Of a stretch of DNA of 64,000 bases, positions 7,609 to 16,287 are shown piece by piece. Both the position numbers and the translations under genes were made by a program. Position 1 is the stretch's first letter. Each line of letters starts with the position of its first letter. The notes under the pieces were generated by a model. That model made no database searches. It was not told where the DNA came from and was given only the letters and a program-made list of their open reading frames with translations. This DNA is from a bacterium (GTDB taxonomy: Bacteria; Elusimicrobiota; Elusimicrobia; UBA1565; UBA9628): assembly GCA_021822495.1 (NCBI GenBank), contig JAKAQO010000004.1, forward strand, positions 123,152-187,151, read 5' to 3'.

Positions 7609-9387
7609 TTGCATCTAGCCCCTATTGATTGGATTGTCCTTGCGGTTTACTTTTCTTTTGTCTTGGGCATTGGATATTTCCTTAAACGTTCAACTCGAAC
7701 CGGCAACGACTTTTTCATGGCTGGGCGCGCCATTCCGGCCTGGGTGGCGGGACTTGCGTTTTTATCCGCCAACCTCGGCGCCCAAGAGGTCATCGGCATG
7801 GCCGCCTCAGGCGCCAAATACGGGCTTGCCACCAGCCACTTTTACTGGATCGGCGCGGTTCCAGCCATGATTTTCGTCGGGGTTTTCATGATGCCGTTTT
7901 ACTACGGTTCCCGAGCGCGTTCGGTTCCGGAATATCTTAAACTCCGCTTTGATTCCAAAACCCACGTTTTCAACGCCGTCAGCTTTGGAGTCATGACGAT
8001 TTTCTCATCCGGAATTTCTCTTTATGCCATGGCTAAACTCCTCATCGCGCTTCACATTTGCGATGGGCCCATGGACGTCTTACGCATACCCCATTCCTGG
8101 GCTTTCCATGTCAGCGTTTTTATTTCCGCCCTGGTCGTCTTGGCCTATGTTTTCTTTGGCGGGCTGACCAGCGCGATTTACAACGAAGTTCTCCAATTTT
8201 TTCTTATATTGGCCGGCCTCATTCCGCTCGTTTGGCTGGGACTTAAGAATTTGGGCGGTTGGAAATCGCTCAAGGCTCATCTCCCCAACCCCGCAATGGC
8301 TCATGCCTGGATGGGGCTCTCTCACGCCCACACAAACCCGATGGGCGTTGACTGGTTTAGCCTTACGGCGGGACTCGGGTTTGTTCTTTCTTTTGGATAC
8401 TGGTGCACGGATTTCCTGGTCATCCAAAGAGCGATGGCGGCTGATTCCATGAATTCCGCGCGGAAAACGCCTCTTATTGCCGCCATTCCCAAAATGCTTT
8501 TTCCTTTTATCGTCATTCTCCCCGGACTCATCGCCATTGCATTAACTCCCCCTGTTTCTCCAAACGCAAGCGTTCCCATTTCTCAAAGCGCCGGAGTTAT
8601 TCCCATCAAAAGAGATGAAGCCACAGGCCGCGTCATACGCAAACTTGACGGGACCCCGGAACTCGACTACAACATGGTCATTCCCGCTCTTTTTAAGCGT
8701 TATTATCCGGAAGGGCTTTTAGGACTAGGGCTGACCGCGCTACTAGCCAGCTTCATGTCCGGAATGGCGGGGAACGTGACAGCCTTTAACACCATCTGGA
8801 CTTATGATCTCTATGAACATTACATCCACCCGGGGGCGCCGGATAAGCATTATCTCTGGATGGGTCGCGGGGCGACCGTGGGGGGAATCTTACTTTCTAT
8901 TTTTACGGCTTATCTTGCCGCGCGCTTTAACAACATCATGGACATCTTGCAGCTGGTTTTCGCCTTCGTCAACGCTCCTTTGTTTGCGACATTCCTTTTG
9001 GGAATGTTCTGGAAAAAAACGACCGGACACGGCGCTTTTTGGGGGCTTCTCATGGGAACCTTGGCCGCGACCCTTCACCAAGGGCTCACCCTTCCCCAAG
9101 GATCGCTTCCGGGACTCAGCGGAGGTTGGATCATGAGTTTGGAGACCTACCCAAGTCTCATGGCCCAAAATTTCTGGACCGCCATTTATGCTTTCGGCGC
9201 CTGTTTTGGAACCACCATCCTCATTAGTCTCGCAACCAAACCCAAGCCTGAAGCGGAACTTTCAGGACTAGTCTATTCTTTAACCGTTGCGCCTCCAGCG
9301 GGAGAACAACCTTTTTTCCAACGCCCCGCCGTTTTGGGAGTCATTGTTTTGATTTTAGTTATTTTTCTCAATTTTGTTTTTAGATAA
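7609..9387 (+). CDS. Sodium:solute symporter, SSS family
   Basis: 592 residues, polytopic with about 14 hydrophobic segments. Family features include DWIVLAVYF in helix 1, GNDFFMAGRAIPAWVAGLAFLSANLGAQEVIG (the unwound helix 1 with Asn and the Gln/Glu patch) and a GLTSAIYNEVLQFFLIL sodium-site region. SGLT-like members carry sugars or inositol, others carry amino acids, proline or pantothenate; the substrate here is not readable. A loop of about 55 residues after ALTPPVS is longer than usual. TTG start with GGAGG upstream. The next two genes follow with a gap of 4 bases and an overlap of 4, so it is one unit with pyrB. Confidence 0.88.
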   Translation: MHLAPIDWIVLAVYFSFVLGIGYFLKRSTRTGNDFFMAGRAIPAWVAGLAFLSANLGAQEVIGMAASGAKYGLATSHFYWIGAVPAMIFVGVFMMPFYYGSRARSVPEYLKLRFDSKTHVFNAVSFGVMTIFSSGISLYAMAKLLIALHICDGPMDVLRIPHSWAFHVSVFISALVVLAYVFFGGLTSAIYNEVLQFFLILAGLIPLVWLGLKNLGGWKSLKAHLPNPAMAHAWMGLSHAHTNPMGVDWFSLTAGLGFVLSFGYWCTDFLVIQRAMAADSMNSARKTPLIAAIPKMLFPFIVILPGLIAIALTPPVSPNASVPISQSAGVIPIKRDEATGRVIRKLDGTPELDYNMVIPALFKRYYPEGLLGLGLTALLASFMSGMAGNVTAFNTIWTYDLYEHYIHPGAPDKHYLWMGRGATVGGILLSIFTAYLAARFNNIMDILQLVFAFVNAPLFATFLLGMFWKKTTGHGAFWGLLMGTLAATLHQGLTLPQGSLPGLSGGWIMSLETYPSLMAQNFWTAIYAFGACFGTTILISLATKPKPEAELSGLVYSLTVAPPAGEQPFFQRPAVLGVIVLILVIFLNFVFR

Positions 9388-9391
9388 AAAC

Positions 9392-9598
9392 ATGGGACTT
9401 GATATTCGCAAACCGATTGGATGGCTGTTTATCTGCCTAGGGTTTCTTCTTTTGGGAACGGGACTTTTGATGCCCCCCGCAAGCTATCAAAAATCATTGG
9501 GAATTAACGTCGACTTTGGATGGGGGATCATCCTCATCTTAGGCGGCATTTTTTCGCTCACTTTATCTTATCTTGCGGCCAAAAAGCTTAAAAAATGA
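9392..9598 (+). CDS. Two-helix small membrane protein
   Basis: 68 residues from ATG 9392 (an in-frame TTG at 9374 would overlap the symporter end). Two membrane helices, about 8-30 (IGWLFICLGFLLLGTGLL) and 43-63 (WGIILILGGIFSLTLSYLAA), with a basic C-terminus (KKLKK). No family recognised. It sits between the symporter (4 bases) and pyrB (overlap 4 bases) and is translationally coupled to both. It may be an accessory subunit of the symporter, an inference from place only. Confidence 0.6.
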   Translation: MGLDIRKPIGWLFICLGFLLLGTGLLMPPASYQKSLGINVDFGWGIILILGGIFSLTLSYLAAKKLKK

Positions 9599-10533
9599 AT
9601 TCTCAAAAAGATTCCTCCGCAAGGTGGACGCGCAAGGATTTATTAGGCCTTAAGGACTTAAGCGCGGAAGAAATCAGCGCGATTTTTAAACGCGCCGCAC
9701 AATTTCAAAAAGGCCTTTCATCCCCGCAAACCCAACTCAAGGGAGAATACGCCGCGCTTCTTTTTCTTGAACCATCAACCCGCACTCGGATGTCCTTTGA
9801 AGTCGCCCTGACTAACCTGGGCGGACATACGCTTATTTTCTCGCCCCAAGTCTCAAGCCTTGAAAAGGGAGAAACTCTTTTAGACACCGTCAAGAATCTT
9901 GAGGCCATGGGGATCCATTTTTTTATCCTCAGAAGCCGGGAAAATGGGCTCATCCGGGAATTGTCCCAAAAAAGCTCTTCATCTTTTATTAACGCCGGAG
10001 ACGGAACCAACGAACACCCCACCCAGGCCCTTCTCGATCTTTTTACCCTCAAAGAAGCCAAGGGGAAAATCGAAGGTCTTAAAGTCGTCATCGTTGGAGA
10101 TATCCTTCATAGCCGGGTCGCGCGTTCAAATGTTTTCGCGCTTAAAAAGTTAGGGGCCAGGGTCATTCTGTGCGGCCCCAAGGAATTTTTATCCGATGAT
10201 TTGCGCGCCTTGGCCGATGAAACCTCCGAAAACCTCAACCATTCCCTCAAAGGCGCCGATGCGGTCATAGCCCTCAGAATCCAACAAGAGCGGCTGGAAG
10301 CGAGGCTTCATTTTACCGCTCAAGATTATTTCAAAAACTTCGGGCTGACCGAAGAGCGCCTAAAGAAATACGCCTCCTCAAACTGTGTCGTCTTGCATCC
10401 GGGACCCATTAACCGGGAAGTGGAGATTTCATCGCAACTTGCCGACAGCCCCCGCTCTTTAATTCTCAAACAAGTCTCCAACGGGGTCTTTATCCGCATG
10501 GCGGTCTTATCTCTTTTAAGGCTGAAAAAATAA
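9595..10533 (+). CDS. pyrB: Aspartate carbamoyltransferase catalytic chain
   Basis: 312 residues. It makes N-carbamoyl-aspartate from aspartate and carbamoyl phosphate, the first committed step of pyrimidine synthesis. Carbamoyl-phosphate loop EPSTRTRMSFE (about 59-69), GDGTNEHPTQALLDLFT (about 135-151), GDILHSRVARSN (about 168-179) and LHPGPINREVEI. The last motif and the HSRVARSN run separate it from ornithine carbamoyltransferase. Starts at ATG 9595 overlapping the upstream stop. No pyrI or other pyr gene is near, so regulation by a PyrI subunit is unlikely here. A REP-like hairpin terminator begins at the stop codon. Confidence 0.93.
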   Translation: MNSQKDSSARWTRKDLLGLKDLSAEEISAIFKRAAQFQKGLSSPQTQLKGEYAALLFLEPSTRTRMSFEVALTNLGGHTLIFSPQVSSLEKGETLLDTVKNLEAMGIHFFILRSRENGLIRELSQKSSSSFINAGDGTNEHPTQALLDLFTLKEAKGKIEGLKVVIVGDILHSRVARSNVFALKKLGARVILCGPKEFLSDDLRALADETSENLNHSLKGADAVIALRIQQERLEARLHFTAQDYFKNFGLTEERLKKYASSNCVVLHPGPINREVEISSQLADSPRSLILKQVSNGVFIRMAVLSLLRLKK

Positions 10534-10555
10534 AAAAGGGGACAGTCCCTTTTTT
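10532..10555 (+). terminator. REP-like hairpin terminator after pyrB
   Basis: A-run GGGGAC, then AGTCCC and a T-run. The arms are as at 2867 but with one unpaired G. It ends the symporter-pyrB unit. Confidence 0.7.
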
Positions 10556-10582
10556 ATTTTTGAGAGTTTGTAGAATAGACAG

Positions 10583-11464
10583 GTGATTTCGCTTCTGATT
10601 CAGTGTTTTGGCTACGGGCTTTTGCATGGAATATTGCCGGATGAACACACCTGGCCAATTACGTTTAGTTATGCCGTCCAGGGCGCCTCGGGAAAAAAGG
10701 GAATCCAGGCGGGATTTTATTTTTCTCTGGCCTTTACGCTTCAGCGCGCGATGGGTTCCGAGCTCTCCTATCTTTTTTTAGCTTCCTGGCTTTCCAGCTC
10801 CCGCATTAACCCCGCCATCAATATCGTGGTGGGAATCGTCATGATCTGGGCGGGAATTCTCATGAGAAAACGCGGAAACTACATTCATCTTCACCTTTTG
10901 GGACATCATCATGAAAACTCCGAACATTTGGAGGCGGAAGGATCGATTCTCACCCACCACCATAAAGAAAGTCCCACAAATCTCTCCGCTCAAAATCAAT
11001 TTCCCCGAAGATGGGCGATGATTCACGGGTTTATCGCGGGTTTCGGCGTCGGGCCTTTCGCTCTTTTTATTTACACCGTCGCTTCTCCAAGGATGCCGTC
11101 AGCCTTGTTTGGATTTTTGCCGGGGCTTTTGTTCGGGCTTGGAACCATGCTCATGCTCGCTCTTTTGGGTGGAATTTTTGGCTCTGCCCTTAAGACCACG
11201 GGGAAATTCAGCGCGGATGAAATCAAGGCCATTGGAAGCCTGACCGGCAGTTTGACGCTTCTTGGAGGCGGTTTTGTTTTCGCCATCGGCGGGATACTGG
11301 AAGCCGCCCTCAAACCCCGCCTTCCCTTTGATTTTGGAAACGCCCTTATCTTAGCCCTTGGTTTTTTTGTTCTTTTTCCCGTCTTGACCTATTCTATCTG
11401 GAGGGTCATTCGCTGCCGGAAAGAAGGGAAAAACATCTCTTCAGAAGACTGCGCCCTCCATTAA
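10583..11464 (+). CDS. NicO/UreH-like metal permease, membrane protein
   Basis: 293 residues with about 6-7 hydrophobic segments. Helix 1 carries HGILPDEHTWPITF, comparable to the H-x4-D-H motif of NicO/RcnA nickel-cobalt transporters and UreH-like proteins. A cytoplasmic or periplasmic loop is very His-rich (HLHLLGHHH ... HLE ... THHHKE, about 101-133), which would bind transition metal. Further helices carry GFIAGFGVGPFALF and FGFLPGLLFGLG. The GTG at 10583 is 6 bases after a TAGAAT box, consistent with a leaderless message. Metal efflux or uptake is likely; the metal and direction are not determined. Confidence 0.72.
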   Translation: MISLLIQCFGYGLLHGILPDEHTWPITFSYAVQGASGKKGIQAGFYFSLAFTLQRAMGSELSYLFLASWLSSSRINPAINIVVGIVMIWAGILMRKRGNYIHLHLLGHHHENSEHLEAEGSILTHHHKESPTNLSAQNQFPRRWAMIHGFIAGFGVGPFALFIYTVASPRMPSALFGFLPGLLFGLGTMLMLALLGGIFGSALKTTGKFSADEIKAIGSLTGSLTLLGGGFVFAIGGILEAALKPRLPFDFGNALILALGFFVLFPVLTYSIWRVIRCRKEGKNISSEDCALH

Positions 11465-11479
11465 GGACTTGGGAGTTAA

Positions 11480-11503
11480 TATTTTGCGCTTAAGCGCAAA
11501 ATA
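11480..11503. promoter_or_regulatory. 24-base perfect palindrome, probable operator
   Basis: Left half TATTTTGCGCTT and its exact inverse, centred between 11491 and 11492. A third half-site ATTTTGCGCTT at 11513-11523 repeats the left half in the same direction 32 bases on, about three helix turns. The palindrome ends 1 base before the -35 box of the ATPase gene. Confidence 0.6.
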
Positions 11504-11504
11504 G

Positions 11505-11532
11505 TTGCAAGCATTTTGCGCTTTTGTATAAA
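11505..11532 (+). promoter_or_regulatory. Promoter of the AAA_14/DUF4143 gene
   Basis: TTGCAA (11505-11510), a 16-base spacer containing the third half-site, and TATAAA (11527-11532). The ATG at 11544 lies about 11 bases downstream and has no ribosome site, so the leader would be only a few bases. Confidence 0.55.
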
Positions 11533-11543
11533 ATACAAACAGC

Positions 11544-12662
11544 ATGAAAAGAGCCCCGCGTTATCTCGTCCCGCAGATTCTTGACGACTTGAAAAGAAAA
11601 ATGGTCTTCGTGGCTGGGCCCAGACAAACGGGAAAGACCACCATGGCCCTTTCTTTAATCAAAACCAAGAGAGGCTATTTGAACTGGGATATCCGCGCCC
11701 ATAGAAATCTGATTTTGCAAGATGAGTGGCCGGAAGTTCCATTCTTAGTCCTAGATGAGATCCATAAGTTTAGAAAATGGCGCAATCTGCTCAAGGGACT
11801 CTTCGATCAATATCGCGAAAAAATGAAAATCTTAGTCACTGGAAGCGCCCGCCTGGACTATTACCGCTTCGGCGGCGATTCGCTTCAAGGACGCTACCAC
11901 CTGCTGCGCCTGCATCCTCTGTCTGCGGCGGAACTCAAGCTAAAAACCCAATCGGATTTTCGCGATCTCTTGAATTTGGGAGGGTTTCCTGAACCTTATT
12001 ACGGAGCCTCGCTTATCCAGGCCCGCCGCTGGTCGCAGGATTATCGCGGCAGACTTTTGGAAGAAGACTTGCGCGATCTCGAGTCGGTTCACGATTTGGG
12101 GACACTGGAACAATTGATGATTCGCCTTCCGGATTTGGTCGGAGCCCCGCTGTCTCTCAACGCCTTAAGGGAAGACCTTCAAATCAACCACCACACAATC
12201 TCCCGCTGGATGGAAATTCTCGAAAGGCTCTACGCCATTTTTCGGCTTTCACCCTTGGGCGCGCCTCAAATTAGAGCGGTCAAAAAAGAAAGAAAGCACT
12301 ATCATTTTGACTGGACACTGCCGCCCCGTCCAGCGCAACGTTTTGAGAATCTCGTCGCGGAGCATCTGAAAAAATGGGTTGATTTCGAGAAAGACGCCCA
12401 CGGTCGCGACATGGAACTGCGCTATTTTAGGGACGCGCAGGGAAGGGAAGTTGATTTCGTTGTCGTTGAGAAGCTCAAACCGCTCTTTTTCGTCGAGTGC
12501 AAATGGGCGGATGAGGAAATACATCCGGCGCTGCGATACGCCAAAACCCGCTTTCCCCAAGCCGATTTCTGGCAAATCACTGCGGAAGGGGAGAAAGATT
12601 TTAAAACCAAGGACGGAATCCGCGTCTGCCCCGCCCGCATTTTTTTAAGCCATTTGATTTAG
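11544..12662 (+). CDS. AAA_14 ATPase with C-terminal DUF4143 domain
   Basis: 372 residues. N-terminal P-loop domain of the AAA_14 type: Walker A GPRQTGKTT (about 24-32), Walker B FLVLDEIHK (about 69-77) and a sensor LVTGSARLD. A DUF4143 C-terminal domain follows, ending in a restriction-endonuclease-like fold with EVDFVVVE and FFVECKW (D, E-x-K). This is a widespread family of unknown function, common in anaerobes and archaea, often as scattered singletons, and sometimes suggested to act on DNA. It stands alone on the plus strand, with rmuC convergent 19 bases on. The palindromic promoter region implies tight control, perhaps autoregulation, since no regulator is encoded nearby. Confidence 0.88.
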   Translation: MKRAPRYLVPQILDDLKRKMVFVAGPRQTGKTTMALSLIKTKRGYLNWDIRAHRNLILQDEWPEVPFLVLDEIHKFRKWRNLLKGLFDQYREKMKILVTGSARLDYYRFGGDSLQGRYHLLRLHPLSAAELKLKTQSDFRDLLNLGGFPEPYYGASLIQARRWSQDYRGRLLEEDLRDLESVHDLGTLEQLMIRLPDLVGAPLSLNALREDLQINHHTISRWMEILERLYAIFRLSPLGAPQIRAVKKERKHYHFDWTLPPRPAQRFENLVAEHLKKWVDFEKDAHGRDMELRYFRDAQGREVDFVVVEKLKPLFFVECKWADEEIHPALRYAKTRFPQADFWQITAEGEKDFKTKDGIRVCPARIFLSHLI

Positions 12663-12681
12663 AAGCCTCAATAACGGAAAA

Positions 12682-14019
12682 TTACGAGATATGTTCCCCA
12701 GGTTCAGGAGACGAAACGCCTAAAAGCGAAGCCTCTTCCTCATCCACCGAATCCAAAATATCATTTGAGATTTGCTTTGAGGCCTTGCCTCCCAACTTTT
12801 TTAAATTTTCAATTTTCCGGATGAGGTTTCCTCTTCCTTGTTTAATGCGGTTAAAAACTTCTTCCCGTTTTTCCTGGGCTTTATCCAACGCATTCTCCAA
12901 ATCTTTGAGAGCCTCAAGCACCGAGACAAAACCGTCATAAAGCGCCCCGGCTTCCTTTGAAATGGCCAGGGCGTTTTTGGTCTGCCGCTCACTTTTCCAA
13001 AGCTGCGCCACCGTTTTCAAGGCGGCAAAAGCGGTCGAAGGTCCCACAATCACGATGCTTTTGTTCCAAGCCTGCTCAAATAAATTCGGCTCCGCTTTAA
13101 GAGCCGAAAGCAAAGCCCCTTCAGGAGAAACAAACATCAGGACAAAATCGGGGGTTTTGAGCCCTTGGGCGTTCGAATAATGCTTAGCGGACAATTCATC
13201 AATATGGGCTTTAATGGAAGCGACGGTTTTTTTCAGAAAGTCCCGCTTCATTTCTTCTCCATCTGTTTGACAATAATCCATCCAGGCGCTGAGGGAAACC
13301 TTGGAATCCAAAACCAAATGTTTACCCTCGGGCAGGTTAATGAGATAATCCGGCTTTTGAAGCCGCCCGTCCTCATTCGTCAGATTTAAGCCCGTTCCTT
13401 GAACGGTATATTCTTCGCCTTTGCGAAGTCCCGAAGCCTCTAAAAGAGTCTCCACCTGCATCTCGCCCCAATCCCCCTGGGTTTTCTGTTCTCCCCGCAA
13501 GGCTTTGGACAAGGCGTCCGCCTCTTTGGAAATCCGTTCGTTGGAATCCACAATCCGCTTAATCTCTTCTTTAAGGGCATGGACGTCTTTGGTTTGATTG
13601 ACGTATCTTTCCTCAATTTTTTTCTCAAAATCCTGAATTTTTTCCTTGAGCGGATTTAAGACCATCCCCACGCCCTTTTCCGCCCGCTCCTGAAACTGAA
13701 GCGCATTTTTTTCCAAGGCCTTTCCCGCGGCAAGTTCTATTTCCTTGTAAACCTTTTCCCTCAAAGAGTCTAAATCTCGGCGCTGGGATTCGAGCTGTTC
13801 TTGATAGGAATTGCGCAAGGACTCAAGCTCGCCGACTTTTCGGTTGAGTTCTTCCGTCTTTTGAAGGGCTAGGTCGCGCTCAAGCCGCACTTTTTCTTTT
13901 TCGCCATTGGACTCCTCAAGGCGAGCGGATAAAGCGAGATTGTCGCCCACGCCCGAAAACCTCCGTCCCAGCCAAAACCCGAGAAGAACGCCGATGAGAG
14001 AGAGAATGGCGCCTAGCAT
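12682..14019 (-). CDS. rmuC: DNA recombination protein RmuC
   Basis: 445 residues. One N-terminal membrane helix (2-20), then a long coiled coil (about 32-185, many Glu, Lys, Arg, Leu). The RmuC core follows with GDWGEMQVETLLEASGL, KPDYLINLPEGKHLVLDSKVSL (the D-x-K nuclease-like signature) and IVGPSTAFAALKTVAQLWKSE. RmuC limits sequence inversions at short inverted repeats in E. coli and is thought to be a nuclease. The gene lies 12 bases downstream of the histidine kinase in the same direction, so it may be the last gene of the ppk-phosphate unit, though no functional link is known. Confidence 0.92.
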   Translation of the reverse strand: MLGAILSLIGVLLGFWLGRRFSGVGDNLALSARLEESNGEKEKVRLERDLALQKTEELNRKVGELESLRNSYQEQLESQRRDLDSLREKVYKEIELAAGKALEKNALQFQERAEKGVGMVLNPLKEKIQDFEKKIEERYVNQTKDVHALKEEIKRIVDSNERISKEADALSKALRGEQKTQGDWGEMQVETLLEASGLRKGEEYTVQGTGLNLTNEDGRLQKPDYLINLPEGKHLVLDSKVSLSAWMDYCQTDGEEMKRDFLKKTVASIKAHIDELSAKHYSNAQGLKTPDFVLMFVSPEGALLSALKAEPNLFEQAWNKSIVIVGPSTAFAALKTVAQLWKSERQTKNALAISKEAGALYDGFVSVLEALKDLENALDKAQEKREEVFNRIKQGRGNLIRKIENLKKLGGKASKQISNDILDSVDEEEASLLGVSSPEPGEHIS

Positions 14020-14031
14020 GGAATTATTCTA

Positions 14032-14985
14032 CTACTTCCGCGCCCCCAAGGCGGGAATTCTAAAGAAAAATTTGCTTCCCTTTCCCAAAACGCTTTCAAC
14101 CCCCACGCTTCCGCCGTGAAGCTCAATACTATGCTTGACTATGGAAAGGCCCAAGCCCGTCCCCCCCATTTCGCGGGAACGCGCCTTATCCACGCGGTAA
14201 AAACGTTCAAAAATACGCGGCAAATCTTCCGCTGATATGCCAATTCCATTGTCTTCTATCGTCACTTTAACGTTGTCCCCGTCCAAAACGGCAGAAACGC
14301 GAATCAACCCTTTTTCCGGGGTATATTTGATCGCATTTTCAATAAGATTAATAAAAACGCGCCTCATCAATTCCCGATCGGCATGGACTTCGGACAAGTC
14401 TCCAAAAGGTTCCATTCTTAGAACAATCTGTTTTTGCTCGGCCAGGGGAATAAGACTTGCAACCGCTTCAGAGGCGATTCTCATGAGAGACACCGCTTCA
14501 AAACGCGGCGGCATTTTTCCGGATTCAAGAGCCGAGAGCTGAAGAATATCCTCGACCAATTTTTCCATGCGCTCGGAACTCAAGGCAATTTCCTTGATAA
14601 ATTCTTGGGCTCTCTCTTTATCTTGAAGAGCCCCTTCCAAAAGAGTCTCCGCGAATGCCCGTATCGTTGAGATTGGGGTTCGAAGTTCATGGCTGACGTT
14701 GGCGACAAATTCTTTTCTTATTTCCTCAAGCCGTTTCATTTCCGACAAATCATATTGAAACCGTTCCGAAAGCAGTTTAAGAGATAAAGATAACCGCGCC
14801 AATTCCCCCGGAGGCATTTTGGGAATGAGGGCCGATTTTCCGGAACTGATGGTTTCCGCGACTTTTGAAATTTTTCGGATATTTTTTTTAAGGCGGTATC
14901 TTTCAGCGATGAAATATGCGCAGGCAATAAGAAAAAGCGCGCCGAGAATGGGACAACTCTTAAACTCGGAAGCGATAGCCGACAT
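14032..14985 (-). CDS. phoR: PhoR-like sensor histidine kinase
   Basis: 317 residues from ATG 14985. One hydrophobic segment (about 13-29) anchors it, followed by a short linker, a HisKA dimerisation helix with VSHELRTPIS (His phospho-site) and a HATPase_c domain: N box NLIENAIKYTP, G1 DNGIGI, F box FERFYRVDKARS, G2 GGTGLGLSIVKHS. The sensor part is minimal, with no periplasmic domain, as in PhoR-type kinases that sense through partners. The start overlaps the response-regulator end by 26 bases; a TTG at 15000 is an alternative. Its place after ppk supports a phosphate role, but the symbol is by analogy. Confidence 0.85.
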   Translation of the reverse strand: MSAIASEFKSCPILGALFLIACAYFIAERYRLKKNIRKISKVAETISSGKSALIPKMPPGELARLSLSLKLLSERFQYDLSEMKRLEEIRKEFVANVSHELRTPISTIRAFAETLLEGALQDKERAQEFIKEIALSSERMEKLVEDILQLSALESGKMPPRFEAVSLMRIASEAVASLIPLAEQKQIVLRMEPFGDLSEVHADRELMRRVFINLIENAIKYTPEKGLIRVSAVLDGDNVKVTIEDNGIGISAEDLPRIFERFYRVDKARSREMGGTGLGLSIVKHSIELHGGSVGVESVLGKGSKFFFRIPALGARK

Positions 14986-15649
14986 TTTTAACCGTGACAA
15001 TGAGCGAAGATTCCGGCCCCAACTTGTCCCGCAAACGCGCGATATGTTGATCCACAGTTCGCGTATCTAAATCCAAGCCCCGCTCATAACCCCAAACTTC
15101 TTTAAGAATCTCCGTCCGGGATAAAGCGCGGCCCCGAGCGCTCACCAGCACTTTCAATAGCTCCCACTCCTTACTCGTCAAAGAAACGGAATTTTCCCCA
15201 ATTGAACACTCATAACGATCAAAATCGAGTTTGAGCGTTCGATGTTTAAAGAGAGACGCCCCCGCATCGCTGACGGAAGAAGAGGCTCGCCTCAAAATGG
15301 ATTTGACTCTCGCGCAAAGCTCGCGAACGCTAAAGGGCTTGGTCACATAGTCATCTGCTCCCATTTCAAGACCCAAGACGCGATCCACCTCGTCTTTTTT
15401 GGCCGTCAAAATAAGAACGGGGGTTTTTGATTTTAAACGAACCGCTTTTAAGAGCTCCATCCCGTTCATCTTGGGAATCATTAAATCCAAAACAATGAGG
15501 TCCGGGCGTTCTTCTTGAAAAAGCTCAAGACCTTCTTGTCCGTCAAAAGCGCATAGAACCGCATAGCCTTCTTTCTCAAAATTATATTTGAGTACCTTCG
15601 ATAACGGCTTTTCGTCTTCAATGAGCAGTATTTTTTGAGTCAGAGCCAT
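14960..15649 (-). CDS. phoB: PhoB-like response regulator, OmpR family
   Basis: 229 residues from ATG 15649, preceded by AAGGA. Receiver domain (about 1-120) with acidic pair IEDE, phospho-acceptor Asp in VLDLMIPKMNG, Thr in ILTAKK and Lys in YVTKPF. Winged-helix DNA-binding domain (about 135-229) with SLTSKEWELLKVL, RTEILKEVWGY, RTVDQHIARLRDKL and VGYRF. It should activate genes after phosphorylation by the adjacent kinase. A longer reading to 15796 has no homology and overlaps the upstream gene, so I reject it. It starts 10 bases inside the end of the phosphoesterase gene, supporting coupled expression. Confidence 0.92.
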   Translation of the reverse strand: MALTQKILLIEDEKPLSKVLKYNFEKEGYAVLCAFDGQEGLELFQEERPDLIVLDLMIPKMNGMELLKAVRLKSKTPVLILTAKKDEVDRVLGLEMGADDYVTKPFSVRELCARVKSILRRASSSVSDAGASLFKHRTLKLDFDRYECSIGENSVSLTSKEWELLKVLVSARGRALSRTEILKEVWGYERGLDLDTRTVDQHIARLRDKLGPESSLIVTVKNVGYRFRV

Positions 15650-16287
15650 GATTCCTTGTAACGGTAAACCCGTTTGGCCCGCACGCTGACTATTTTTTTC
15701 TCCGGCCAAATAAAGGCGCTCAGTTGGCCGCCATAAACGCATCCGGTGTCCAGGCAAACGGCGTTTTTTCTCTGCAAGATTTCTCGCCTCACCCAATGGC
15801 CAAAGACAATAAACTCCCGGCCTTTATAAGATTCATACCAGGGTTTTTTCGTATCGGCCAAGCGACGAATATTAGTCAATTCCCATTTTGACTGACTTTC
15901 AATGGAATGCCGGGGATCAAAGCCCGCATGAACTGCCCGCCAACCGCGCCCGGAAATAGTCGCCGGCAAGGAATCCAAAAACTTCATATACCTTCCAAAT
16001 TGATTTCCCAGTTGGCGAACGGTCTTTAGATCATAAGGCTTTTGGTCGGGAATCAAGCCTTCCTTCCAATACAACAAATATCTTAATTCATGGTTTCCGA
16101 TGATCACGCGCAGGTTTTTCGTCTTCATCGCCCAATCAAGAACTCCCTTCGAATCGGGACCCTTACAAATCAAATCTCCGAGACTGATTAAGTCATCCTC
16201 GGGCCGAACCGCCAGTTTTCTTAAAAGCTCCTTAAGCTCCGTCAGACAGCCGTGGATATCTCCAATAAAAATCGTGCGTTTATTCAT
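15640..16287 (-). CDS. Calcineurin-like metallophosphoesterase, ApaH/PrpE type
   Basis: 215 residues. Motifs of a two-metal phosphoesterase in order: GDIHG (9-13), GDLICKGPDS (about 37-46), GNHE (about 64-67), HAGF (about 118) and FGHW (about 159), with a late LDTGCVYGGQLS. These match ApaH-like Ser/Thr phosphatases or diadenosine tetraphosphatases. The late motif with G-GGxLxA is usual in PrpE/ApaH. The exact substrate (Ap4A, protein phosphate or other) is unclear. It overlaps ppk by 8 bases and the response regulator by 10, so it belongs to the same phosphate operon. Confidence 0.87.
   Translation of the reverse strand: MNKRTIFIGDIHGCLTELKELLRKLAVRPEDDLISLGDLICKGPDSKGVLDWAMKTKNLRVIIGNHELRYLLYWKEGLIPDQKPYDLKTVRQLGNQFGRYMKFLDSLPATISGRGWRAVHAGFDPRHSIESQSKWELTNIRRLADTKKPWYESYKGREFIVFGHWVRREILQRKNAVCLDTGCVYGGQLSAFIWPEKKIVSVRAKRVYRYKESWL

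Noticed and set aside
11544-12662. AAA_14 gene as part of a phage-defence island
   Set aside because: No restriction, CRISPR, toxin or other defence gene is nearby. The neighbours are a metal permease and rmuC.
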